Below are positions 28,029 through 36,077 of a stretch of 64,000 nucleotides of DNA, one piece after another. How positions within the stretch are numbered: the first letter of the stretch is position 1; each line of letters starts with the position of its first letter. The stretch is from CAYILR01 sp964364175 (GTDB taxonomy: Bacteria; Bdellovibrionota; UBA1018): assembly GCA_964364175.1 (NCBI GenBank), contig CAYILR010000012.1, positions 1 through 64,000 of the forward strand, in the 5' to 3' direction. Both the position numbers and the translations under genes were made by a program. The notes under the pieces are model-generated. The model did not search any database. It was not told the origin of the DNA and saw only the letters and a list, made by a program, of their open reading frames with translations.

Positions 28029-30488
28029 CTAGTTTTTTTTCCAAAAGCTGACCACCACAAAAACCGCAAACCCAATCCCAAGAGCAGAGGCAAACTCCAC
28101 TATCGTAAGCGGCGAGAAATGAAATAAATCTCGCACTCGTGGAGTTTGGGTCACGATGAGCAAAATCGCTGCAATCCCAAAAACAATCAGCAGATTGAAG
28201 GGTTTCCGAAAAATAGTGCCCAGGTGTCGAGCAGTACCATCGCTCATATTCGCAAAAATGAGAGCAACATTGCTCAGTGCAAGCGCCGAAAATATGAATG
28301 CCCTGACCTGATTCGGACTCTCATTTGTAAAACGCAACAGGTACCACATCAAAGCAGTCAAGGCCGCCAGAACCCATACTCCCTGAATAAAACTGCGCAA
28401 AAGATCCCTCACCGAAAACAATCGCGCATGGAGAGATCGGGGTGGACGTCCCATAATCCCGCGTTCACTGATCTGCGATTCAAACATCAACGAGCACGAG
28501 GGATCAATAATCAACTCCAAAAATACGATGTGGATCGGCATCAAAATCAGAGGCCATCCAAAAATCACCGGAAAAATGGAGAGACCCGCAATCGGAATGT
28601 GAACCGAAACAATATAGGCCATCGCTTTTCGTATATTGTGAAAAATCAGGCGCCCTCGTTCAATTCCAGAAACAATGGACGCAAAGTGATCGTCCAGCAA
28701 CACGATGTCCGAAGCCTCGCGCGCAACGTCCGTCCCGCGAGCTCCCATAGCAATACCAATATCGGCCCACTTCAAGCTCGGAGCATCGTTGACGCCATCC
28801 CCGGTCATCGCCACGACATGTCCTTGTTTTTTCAACAATTTCACAATACGCAGTTTTTGCTCTGGAACCATTCGTGCAAAAACATGCGCTGTTTTGAGAC
28901 GTTCACTGAGCTCTGGGTCAGATAGCGCACCCAACTCAGATCCCGTGATCAAAGCATTGACTGTATCGATCCCGGCTTGATTCGCAATTTTCAAAGCAGT
29001 CTCAGGATAGTCCCCGGTCATCATAATGACCCGAATCCCCGCATTTCTGCAAAGCTGGACCGCGCCGGGAACCTCTGGACGCAATGGGTCCTCGAGTCCA
29101 ATCAAACCCACCCATTGAAACGAAAAATCATGCTGATCGGGCGGAAGAGTTGGATTGGAAAACGAGGCGCGGGCCACGCCTAGAACTCTCAGACCCTGCA
29201 GAGCCAATTCGCGAGTGGCATCCAGAACCTGCTGTGCTTGCTCAAACTCAAGATGACAAAGATCGACCATTGCCTCGGGCGCACCTTTGGAAGCGATCAC
29301 ATAGGATTCCGCGTGCGGATCTTTCCAAACACACGACATCGCCAAAAGACGATCCGACAAAGGATAATCACGAACCAGGTCCCAATCTTGATGGATGTGA
29401 TCTTTTCCCCACTGGGCCTCTTCCACCAAGCGGCGGATTGCCTTTTCCATCGGATCAAAAGGATCTCGATGACTTGCCAAAACACCATACTCGGCAACCT
29501 CATGAAACTCTTCTTCGAGATTTTTCAATGACTTTGAATGATTAAGACAAACCACCGACATTTGGTTTTGAGTCAGTGTCCCTGTCTTATCCACGCAAAG
29601 CACTGAAACCGCTCCCAATCGCTCGATGGCTCTGGGTTTCCGGATCAAAACCTGAACTTTGGAAAGCCGCCAAGCACCCATTGCCAAAAAAACTGTCAGC
29701 ACAACCGGAAATTCTTCTGGCAAGAGTGACATCTCGGTCGCAAGGCCCACCAGAAAAGCATCCATCCACCCGCCTCGGGTCAATCGATAAAGAATAATAA
29801 TAGCTATGCAAATGGCTGCACCACCCCAAGCAAAAAGCCGGACCATTTGGCGAATTTCGTGCGCCAACCCGAGTTCTTCTGGTTCCATTTCCTGAAGACT
29901 CTTGCCGATTTTTCCAACCTCGGTGCGAATTCCTGTCTCATCCACCCGCACCAAAGCGGTTCCATTAACCACGAGCGTGCTGGAAAAAACTTTTTGATCC
30001 TGGGACTTGTTCGCTGGAAACGACTCACCCGTCAGCAAGGATTCATCGATTCGAAAACCCGATGATCGCAACACAACACCATCTGCTGGAACCCGATCGC
30101 CCTCACACAATACCACGAGATCTCCTGGAACAATTTGAGTAGCTGAGACTCTCCTCTCAACTCCGCCTCGAATCACCAAGGCTCGCGGGCTGGATAGTTC
30201 ACGCAACGCGGCCAGGGCTTTCTCGGATTTTCTCTCTTGATAAAATGAAATCCCCACCACAACAAAAATCGAACCCCCGAGCATCAGCCCTTCGCCCAGA
30301 TCACCCATGAGCAAATAGATCACACCAGCCAAGACCAGAAGAAGAAGCATCGGCTCACGAAACAGGTTCAAACACCGAGTCCAAAAATTTTCTTTTTTTG
30401 ATTCTGGAAGTTCGTTGAGACCGACCTCTTGAAGTCGTTCGGCAGCCTGACTTTCCGTTAGACTTTGGGATAAAAACACGTCATCCAT
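28029..30488 (-). CDS. P-type cation-transporting ATPase (type II-like)
   Basis: The 819-residue protein has an N-terminal cation-ATPase domain, a TGES actuator loop, phosphorylation motif DKTGTLTQNQM, MTGDYPETA, and hinge motif TGDGVNDAPSLK. TM4 carries PEEFPVV in place of the PEGLPAV of calcium pumps, keeping the first Glu. The ion may be calcium, manganese or another divalent cation. It lies convergent to the CdiI-like/PhnA gene. Confidence 0.87.
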   Translation of the reverse strand: MDDVFLSQSLTESQAAERLQEVGLNELPESKKENFWTRCLNLFREPMLLLLVLAGVIYLLMGDLGEGLMLGGSIFVVVGISFYQERKSEKALAALRELSSPRALVIRGGVERRVSATQIVPGDLVVLCEGDRVPADGVVLRSSGFRIDESLLTGESFPANKSQDQKVFSSTLVVNGTALVRVDETGIRTEVGKIGKSLQEMEPEELGLAHEIRQMVRLFAWGGAAICIAIIILYRLTRGGWMDAFLVGLATEMSLLPEEFPVVLTVFLAMGAWRLSKVQVLIRKPRAIERLGAVSVLCVDKTGTLTQNQMSVVCLNHSKSLKNLEEEFHEVAEYGVLASHRDPFDPMEKAIRRLVEEAQWGKDHIHQDWDLVRDYPLSDRLLAMSCVWKDPHAESYVIASKGAPEAMVDLCHLEFEQAQQVLDATRELALQGLRVLGVARASFSNPTLPPDQHDFSFQWVGLIGLEDPLRPEVPGAVQLCRNAGIRVIMMTGDYPETALKIANQAGIDTVNALITGSELGALSDPELSERLKTAHVFARMVPEQKLRIVKLLKKQGHVVAMTGDGVNDAPSLKWADIGIAMGARGTDVAREASDIVLLDDHFASIVSGIERGRLIFHNIRKAMAYIVSVHIPIAGLSIFPVIFGWPLILMPIHIVFLELIIDPSCSLMFESQISERGIMGRPPRSLHARLFSVRDLLRSFIQGVWVLAALTALMWYLLRFTNESPNQVRAFIFSALALSNVALIFANMSDGTARHLGTIFRKPFNLLIVFGIAAILLIVTQTPRVRDLFHFSPLTIVEFASALGIGFAVFVVVSFWKKN

Positions 30489-30551
30489 ATAGCCATAGCT
30501 ACAAGCTCGCCATTACAAAGCAAGCCTATTCGAGAGGGAATCAAAGTTTGG

Positions 30552-30905
30552 TTAACCCGCTGCTTTTAGAATAGAGCCATACTCGTGCAATACTTTTAAA
30601 ATTTCTTCATCCGAGTAGGGTTTTGCAAAAACCTTCATGAATTTATAGTTTGTTTCAATAAAAATATCCCCTGTGATCAGAAACTTAGGGATTTTAGGAT
30701 CTAAGGCTTGAGCGATCTGATCACCCGTGGTTCCGGGGAGGCGATAGTCCAAAAAAAACAGATCGGGAGGATTGAGCTTCGCTGCTTCGACGGCCTTCGC
30801 CGGATCTGTAAAAGTAATCACGCAAAACTTCTCGGTGGAAAATGCGTCCGAAAAATTTTCGCAAAGTCCCTCTTCATCATCTAAATAATACACTTTAAGC
30901 GACAT
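30552..30905 (-). CDS. stand-alone response-regulator receiver domain
   Basis: The 117-residue CheY-like protein has the acidic pocket D9/D10, phospho-acceptor Asp53 in LFFLDYRLPGTTG, and Lys in VFAKPYSDEE. There is no output domain. Its start overlaps the 3' end of the histidine-kinase gene by 11 bp, so the two form a cognate pair. Confidence 0.87.
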   Translation of the reverse strand: MSLKVYYLDDEEGLCENFSDAFSTEKFCVITFTDPAKAVEAAKLNPPDLFFLDYRLPGTTGDQIAQALDPKIPKFLITGDIFIETNYKFMKVFAKPYSDEEILKVLHEYGSILKAAG

Positions 30906-32337
30906 TTTTCATTCTCTCAATCTTAGAAAAACGAATTTCAAAGCATGTATTCGGAGAATCAGGAACGATTGAAATACTCGCACCATGCTCATCTAAAATT
31001 CCTTTTGTAATTGAAAGGCCAAGGCCGGTGCCATTACCCACCGGCTTGGTTGTAAAAAATGGATCAAAAATCCTATCTCGAATCTCCGCTGGTATACCCA
31101 GACCAGAATCCACAACTCTCAACACAACAGACGAATCCTCTTCAAAAACTGTAATTTTAACCCATTTTTCTTGCAGCCTTTCGACGGCATCGATTCCATT
31201 ATTGATCAGATTGACGATCACCTGTTCTATTTCAATTTCGTTGCACAAAATCGGAGCATCACTTTTGCATTCATAGGCAACAGTAGTATTATACCGTTTT
31301 GCTTTTGACTCAGTCAAAGCGATCGCTTCCTTGACCGTCTCGCATAGCGAGTGAGACCCTAAGGTCACTTGATCACCCGATCTTGAAAATTTCTTCAATC
31401 CTTGGACTATCTTTGAAATACGAATGCAGGAATTTTGTATCGACTCAATTTTAGCAGAAAATTTTTCCGGGTTGTCTGCAAACTTTGAAAGCAACCCGAC
31501 TGAGCCAGAAATAATAGCCAATGGATTATTGATCTCGTGCGCTATTCTCGCTGACATTTCACCCAAGGACGCGAGCTTTGCTTGCCTCACCAGCAACATG
31601 GCATTTTCTCTGATTCGACTTTCCAAGGTGGAACTTAAATCAACCAAATCGCGGTTAATAGACCTGAGCCGCAGAAATACAATACTCCACCCCACCAAGG
31701 CCAATGCAATAAAAATAATTCTGAACAATGTCGCTGTTTTTAATTTTGAATTGAGATGAGCCTGCTCAAAGTAGAATCTTCCTTCCAGGTTTTTTCTTGC
31801 ATCATCTACACTGACACTGAATATTTTTTTTAGTTTAGTGTACTCTTCACTGAAATAAACAGCAAAAGCCTTCTCTTTCAATCCATTTTTTGCAATCGAA
31901 AAACTCTGAATCTCCAGATCCACCATTTTTTGGTTGGAAACATCAATTTGTTCCCCAGATTTCAAATCGGGGAAAATCTGGAGAAAGTCTTTGATAGCTT
32001 GGCTCATCGCCGGATTGAATTGGTCGTATCTATTTTTCCAGTAATCATCGCTGGTCAAAACATACATTGTTGACGCCATGGACAAAATCTCATCCAGAGT
32101 GAGAACTTCTCCAATGAGCTTTTCGGATTTCACCTGCCTCTGGTGAGATAGTTCCAACTGACCTACTGTTTTATGGCCGATTGCACCCATCACTAAAGCA
32201 CAAACCACCATCACCATCGACCCGATCGTCCAGGCATGTCCCCAAGATCTACGCAATAGCGCCGCTTGTGAATGAGGGGGATGATTCGTTTCGATGGCCA
32301 TCCTGATAGCAAAATCCTTTCCCAGACTCATCGTCAA
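30895..32337 (-). CDS. membrane sensor histidine kinase
   Basis: The 480-residue protein has two transmembrane segments (about 35-55 and 205-225) bracketing a helical sensor region. A HisKA domain with the H-box ARIAHEINNPLAIISG and a HATPase domain (NLINNGIDAVE, VVDSGLGIP, GNGTGLGLSI) follow. It is coupled by an 11-bp overlap to the receiver protein. Two nearby ATGs (third and thirteenth codons) are alternative starts; none has a clear ribosome-binding site. Confidence 0.88.
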   Translation of the reverse strand: MTMSLGKDFAIRMAIETNHPPHSQAALLRRSWGHAWTIGSMVMVVCALVMGAIGHKTVGQLELSHQRQVKSEKLIGEVLTLDEILSMASTMYVLTSDDYWKNRYDQFNPAMSQAIKDFLQIFPDLKSGEQIDVSNQKMVDLEIQSFSIAKNGLKEKAFAVYFSEEYTKLKKIFSVSVDDARKNLEGRFYFEQAHLNSKLKTATLFRIIFIALALVGWSIVFLRLRSINRDLVDLSSTLESRIRENAMLLVRQAKLASLGEMSARIAHEINNPLAIISGSVGLLSKFADNPEKFSAKIESIQNSCIRISKIVQGLKKFSRSGDQVTLGSHSLCETVKEAIALTESKAKRYNTTVAYECKSDAPILCNEIEIEQVIVNLINNGIDAVERLQEKWVKITVFEEDSSVVLRVVDSGLGIPAEIRDRIFDPFFTTKPVGNGTGLGLSITKGILDEHGASISIVPDSPNTCFEIRFSKIERMKNVA

Positions 32338-32556
32338 AAAAACGAATCCTCTTTAAAAAATGTTCCCACCATGTTTTTTCCCCGCGAAAATGTCCTCTGT
32401 TTATTTCCTGGCGAAAATGTCCCCTGAACCGGTCTTCTGGAACTCTGATTTCATGATTGAAATCAGAGAGATGAGGACTCATGGAAGGGATCGTCACAAT
32501 GAACAAGAAACAAAGACAAGTGTATCAGCTATCTCCCCTTGGAAGATGAAGTAGAT
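32338..32556. other. intergenic stretch with probable IS-end remnant
   Basis: No intact gene is visible. Two direct copies of GCGAAAATGTCC (32384-32395 and 32411-32422) lie 27 bp apart, resembling the repeated terminal boxes of IS21/IS481-type elements. A short ORF beginning ATGAACAAG follows and stops after about 15 codons. It looks like a truncated insertion-sequence end with the start of a transposase gene. No matching other end is seen. Confidence 0.4.
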
Positions 32557-32719
32557 TGGCGTTCCCAATGGGAGTCGCCCTCCAAGCTCCTTCGCTTCAC
32601 GCTCAGTCGTTTCCGGGCCGGACAATTTTCTAAATCGGGCATCGTGCCCGATTTGCCACGCTAAACGCTCGCGCGTTCATCGCGGCCGAAAATTCTCGTT
32701 CGACTCCCATTGGGAACGC
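32557..32719. repeat. palindrome A with arms copied from the tRNA-Glu 3' end
   Basis: The left arm (32557-32577) equals the last 21 bases of the tRNA-Glu gene including CCA. The right arm (32698-32719) is an inverted copy of its last T-arm/acceptor bases without the CA of CCA. Between them is a perfect 10-bp hairpin at 32632-32654 with the three-base loop TCG. Elements at 53991-54132 and 58260-58416 have the same plan. Confidence 0.8.
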
Positions 32720-32746
32720 AAAAAAAAAGCACCTCTTGTGAGGTGC
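32720..32746 (-). terminator. terminator of tRNA-Glu
   Basis: On the minus strand, arms GCACCTC and GAGGTGC (7 bp, loop of 4) are followed by nine T, starting 11 bases after the tRNA 3' end. Confidence 0.88.
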
Positions 32747-32756
32747 GCATTTTTGT

Positions 32757-32832
32757 TGGCGTTCCCAATGGGAGTCGAACCCATGTTACTCCCGTGAAAG
32801 GGGAGTGTCCTAGGCCTCTAGACGATGGGAAC
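32757..32832 (-). tRNA. tRNA-Glu (anticodon TTC)
   Basis: The minus strand gives a complete cloverleaf: acceptor GTTCCCA/TGGGAAC, D-arm with GTCTAGAGGCCTAGGAC, anticodon stem CTCCC/GGGAG around CTTTCAC (anticodon TTC), T-arm with GGTTCGACTCC, and encoded CCA. It is followed by a terminator and then by partial copies of its own 3' end (32557-32719). Confidence 0.95.
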
Positions 32833-32916
32833 GCACAAGGCCACGTTTGAATGTGGAGCGGACGGGATACCCTGTATATTTTGTTTTTTCAACTTTAAAT
32901 TCGGTGACTCAAAAAC

Positions 32917-33321
32917 TTACTCGAGATCCATATACAGAATGCAACGAACACTCATGGATCGACGGGCTTTTGCACCCAATACTTCCAATATCCCGTTGCG
33001 AATCGCCTCTTCAATTTGAGCCTGAGAGGGACGACCATAGGCCCCCTGGCAAACTGCGCCCGAGGCATCCGTTCGCCAAAGGATGCCTGTCTCCAAATCG
33101 ACCCAACCGGCGCCAAAGCCGTCCACTTCAAGACGCTCAAACGGCACCTCAGACTGAGACAAGCAAAATAACGGGCCTGTCGGCGAATTCAATGCGGCTA
33201 CGGTAAAGCTTTTGCAATATGCAGCCCCAGTGAAATTTTGATCATCCGCACGACCGCGCGCAATCACCGACAAAAACACAAAAAAAGCCATCAACATCGC
33301 CAAAACACTTTGCATAAACAC
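32917..33321 (-). CDS. small exported protein of unknown function
   Basis: The 134-residue product has a signal peptide (from MFMQSVLAMLMAFFVFLSV to RGRA-D). The second methionine (33315) may be the true start. The mature part has four cysteines (YCKS, FCLS, VCQG, RCILY). No family is recognised. Confidence 0.5.
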   Translation of the reverse strand: MFMQSVLAMLMAFFVFLSVIARGRADDQNFTGAAYCKSFTVAALNSPTGPLFCLSQSEVPFERLEVDGFGAGWVDLETGILWRTDASGAVCQGAYGRPSQAQIEEAIRNGILEVLGAKARRSMSVRCILYMDLE

Positions 33322-33389
33322 TCCGAATTTTCCGGAATTATAGCAAAAACAGCTCTATCAGTAAATTTATTTAATATTTTTTATGTATT

Positions 33390-33638
33390 TTATTTCAACG
33401 AAGCCAGCTGGTCCTGGCGATCCAACTCCGCCAGCTGCTGGTACCCGCCGATCAGGCGGTCCCCCGCAAAGATCTGGGGCATCGTGCGCATGCCGGTCAG
33501 TTTGTACAGGCGTGCCCACTCCGCATCGTCGTCCTGAGCCACGCGGACTTCGGTATACGCAACGCCACGCTGCTTGAGCAGGCGCTTGGCCTGCTCGCAA
33601 TAAGGGCAGTAATCCATGGTGTAGACAATAACCACCAC
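33390..33638 (-). CDS. grxC: glutaredoxin (GrxC-like)
   Basis: The 82-residue glutaredoxin has the dithiol active site CPYC (residues 11-14), the TMPQIF cis-Pro loop and GGYQQL glutathione-binding turn. The start is GTG at 33638 with AGGA just upstream. Its codon use is visibly richer in C and G at third positions than neighbouring genes, suggesting acquisition from another lineage. It lies just outside the left REP array of RAYT unit 2. Confidence 0.88.
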   Translation of the reverse strand: MVVIVYTMDYCPYCEQAKRLLKQRGVAYTEVRVAQDDDAEWARLYKLTGMRTMPQIFAGDRLIGGYQQLAELDRQDQLASLK

Positions 33639-33663
33639 TCCATCCTACCATTACCTACACTAA

Positions 33664-33734
33664 GTTTCGCGTTTGGCGAAGAAACCGTCCTCGAAACCAG
33701 TTTCAAAGGCTATAACTTCGCGTTTAACGAAGTT
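33664..33734. repeat. REP doublet, left of RAYT 2
   Basis: Hairpins are TTCGC-GTTTG-GCGAA (33666-33680), GAAAC-CA-GTTTC (33693-33704) and AACTTCG/CGAAGTT (33714-33734) around CGTTTAA. The array is inverted relative to the one at 34568-34636. Confidence 0.85.
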
Positions 33735-33780
33735 CTCACAAAAACCCAGAAGGCACAGTTTTTGCTTATCCGCTGGCGGT

Positions 33781-34590
33781 ATGATTCACCTGGTTGCTCG
33801 TATTCAAAGTCCTGGCCGTCCTTTTGCTGATTCCAATTTGGCAGCACCGTTTTGGCGAAAGCTAAGGCTTTGTTTTCCAGAGGCCTTATCAGCAGTGCTG
33901 ATGCCCAATCACCTTCATCTTTTATTGCCAAAAAACACTGACGCTGCCGTCGCCTGGCATAGGCTCAAGGTTTTGATCAGTCGCAGCCAACTTCGGTGGG
34001 AGGCGGTTCCCATGCCCGAGCTCATTCAAGACCCTAAGCATGCGCGTCGCCAGGCAAGATATATTGCATTGAACCCATGCCGAAGCGGTTTGGCGGGCGA
34101 TCCCCTTGAGTGGCAGTGGTCGACTTACCGAGGGTACTTTGGTGCGCTGGCGAATCCATGGGTTGATCCAAAAAAACTGGCTGCGCTCTACGAACGGAGT
34201 TCACTCCACACATTTTTACCCTGGTTTCATGAATATGTTTCTTCAGACAATACCGTTCGCACCACTGGAACCCCATTCCTAAAATCAACCTCATCGTCCG
34301 AAATACGGCACTATCCTTTGGAGCAAATTATTTTGGCCGTGCTGGCGGCGGCAGAGGAAAGTCCTGCGATTTTGAAAACTCGGCAGCAGACCTCAATACG
34401 ACGAGCCATCATCCACTTGGCCGCCGAGAGTGGTTGGAATCAGACACGGCTTTTGGCTGAACAGTTTCACACCACACCTCGGTCAGTCCAATATTTGAGA
34501 AAGGACGCCCCAAACCCCAAACTCATGCAGGCAGCACGGGTTTGTTTAGGAGATGCTCGAATGACAGCTTCGCTAAACGCGAAGTTTTAG
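33781..34590 (+). CDS. REP-associated tyrosine transposase (RAYT), second copy
   Basis: The 269-residue protein has the HUH motif in AVLMPNHLHLLLP, the RYIALNPCRSGL tyrosine segment and the C-terminal SGWNQTRLLAEQFHTTPRS helix-turn-helix region. It closely follows the paralogue at 19070-19933 from the first residues (MIHLVARIQSPGRPF). The ORF is open to 33673 through the REP array, but alignment with the paralogue puts the start at the ATG at 33781. It lies inside inverted REP arrays. Confidence 0.88.
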   Translation: MIHLVARIQSPGRPFADSNLAAPFWRKLRLCFPEALSAVLMPNHLHLLLPKNTDAAVAWHRLKVLISRSQLRWEAVPMPELIQDPKHARRQARYIALNPCRSGLAGDPLEWQWSTYRGYFGALANPWVDPKKLAALYERSSLHTFLPWFHEYVSSDNTVRTTGTPFLKSTSSSEIRHYPLEQIILAVLAAAEESPAILKTRQQTSIRRAIIHLAAESGWNQTRLLAEQFHTTPRSVQYLRKDAPNPKLMQAARVCLGDARMTASLNAKF

Positions 34591-34636
34591 CCTTTGAAGC
34601 TGGGTTTCGAGGACGGTTTCTTCGCCAAACGCGAAG
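34568..34636. repeat. REP doublet, right of RAYT 2 (inverted)
   Basis: Hairpins CTTCGC-TAAAC-GCGAAG (34568-34584) and CTTCGC-CAAAC-GCGAAG (34620-34636) flank a middle segment. The whole is the reverse complement of 33664-33734 with few differences, giving the unit terminal inverted repeats of about 70 bp. Confidence 0.85.
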
Positions 34637-34643
34637 TTGCCCG

Positions 34644-36014
34644 TCAATGCGCGGTAGATCCACCGGTTTTGGGGCGGGCATTCCATAAAAATAACATCAA
34701 AACCCCGCCCATCACCGAAAACCCAATCATGCTGGGACCCCAGACTCCCCAGCCAAACTTCTCGAGCAGCCAGCCCATGCCGATACCCACAACCGACCCG
34801 CCCACGTACTGCATTCCATCAAACATTCCAGCAGCCGTAGCAGCAGCCTTCTTGCCGCCAAAGTCCATCGACGAAGTCCCGGACAACATCGAATGCACCA
34901 CGCTGATGGCGAATGAGTTGACCACAAAAGCCCCGATCACCCACTCCAAAGACGGCGCTTTCCAGACTACAGCCAGACAAATCGTCTGGGTTAAATAGCC
35001 CAAGAACGCCACCGGTGGACGACGCCCCTTAAAAACCCAATCCGAGATCGTGCCCGCAAAAAACGCCCCAGCAATCCCCGCCAAGACCACCGCACCAGCG
35101 CCCTTCTGAAATATGGGTGAACCCAGCTCCAGGTGCTGAGCCTCAATCATGTAGCGCGGGAACCACTGCTCAAACCCATGCCGCACAAACCCCGTGCAAA
35201 ACTCCGCAAACGCAATCGTCAGCGTCACCGGATTGGCCAAAACCTTTTTCAGCACATACTTCAGATCCGCCTTGCCCACATGCCCGCTCGAAGCATCCTG
35301 CACATCCAACTCAGGCAAACCGCAGTCCTCGGGTCCATTCTGCACAAAAAGAAAAGTCATCACCGCCATCACAGCCACCACAGCCGAGGGGACAAAAAAC
35401 ACCCACTGCCAAGGCAAAATCGTCACCAAAACCCCTCCGATAAAGAAGATCAACGCGCGACCACTCTGAATCATCGATCCAAAAATCGCGGAGAAAACCC
35501 CACGCTCGCCAATGTGAAACCAACCCGCATTGACCTTGATCAAAGACAACGCACTGAAAGATTGGAAGTAAGAATTCAGCGCCCAGACGGTCGTGAAATA
35601 TCCCAGGAGCAAAGTTCCGGTCCCCAAAAATCCCAGATACGCGCCCAAGCCGAACAAGAAGTTAAAAACCACCGTCCCTGTTGCACCGATCAACATCGCG
35701 CGACGGCCACCGATTCGATCCGCAATCGGACCGTTGAAAATCGCCGAGAATCCATAAATCGAAAGCGCCGCCGTAATGATCGCGCCGATTTGCGTTTTAT
35801 CCCAGCCGTAGGTTTTGGAGAGCGAAGCATTGGCAAACGACAAGTTGTAGCGCCCCATGTACATGGCCGAATAAGTCAGCCCGAGGGTCAGCCAATTAAT
35901 CCCCCTGCGACGTCTGAATTCGGGCGTGTAGTCGGGGACGTTTTTGCGAACGCCTCTTTTAGTTCGAGGTGTTTTCGGGGCCTTGGATTTGGATCGAGAA
36001 GTAGCTTTTTCCAT
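34644..36014 (-). CDS. MFS transporter, OPA family (GlpT/UhpC-like)
   Basis: The 456-residue protein has a basic, Lys/Arg-rich N-terminal tail of about 35 residues and about twelve hydrophobic helices. Family motifs include YMGRYNLSFANASL in helix one and GPIADRIGGRRAM in the loop after helix two. OPA members exchange organophosphates such as glycerol-3-phosphate or hexose phosphate for phosphate; the substrate here is not assignable. Confidence 0.83.
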   Translation of the reverse strand: MEKATSRSKSKAPKTPRTKRGVRKNVPDYTPEFRRRRGINWLTLGLTYSAMYMGRYNLSFANASLSKTYGWDKTQIGAIITAALSIYGFSAIFNGPIADRIGGRRAMLIGATGTVVFNFLFGLGAYLGFLGTGTLLLGYFTTVWALNSYFQSFSALSLIKVNAGWFHIGERGVFSAIFGSMIQSGRALIFFIGGVLVTILPWQWVFFVPSAVVAVMAVMTFLFVQNGPEDCGLPELDVQDASSGHVGKADLKYVLKKVLANPVTLTIAFAEFCTGFVRHGFEQWFPRYMIEAQHLELGSPIFQKGAGAVVLAGIAGAFFAGTISDWVFKGRRPPVAFLGYLTQTICLAVVWKAPSLEWVIGAFVVNSFAISVVHSMLSGTSSMDFGGKKAAATAAGMFDGMQYVGGSVVGIGMGWLLEKFGWGVWGPSMIGFSVMGGVLMLFLWNARPKTGGSTAH

Positions 36015-36077
36015 CGATCATTGGTGCTAGCTAATCCGAGCCCGAAAGGCAATGGGCCCCAACGAAATCCTAAAAAA

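Larger units (their letters stand above)
33664..34636 (+). mobile_element. RAYT unit 2, bounded by inverted REP arrays
   Basis: A RAYT gene lies between two REP doublets that are inverted with respect to one another. The array orientation differs from unit 1, where they are direct. The element spans about 970 bp and separates grxC from the OPA-type transporter gene. Confidence 0.75.

Noticed and set aside
32557..32719. A second tRNA gene
   Set aside because: Only the last 21-22 bases of tRNA-Glu are present in each arm; no cloverleaf forms.
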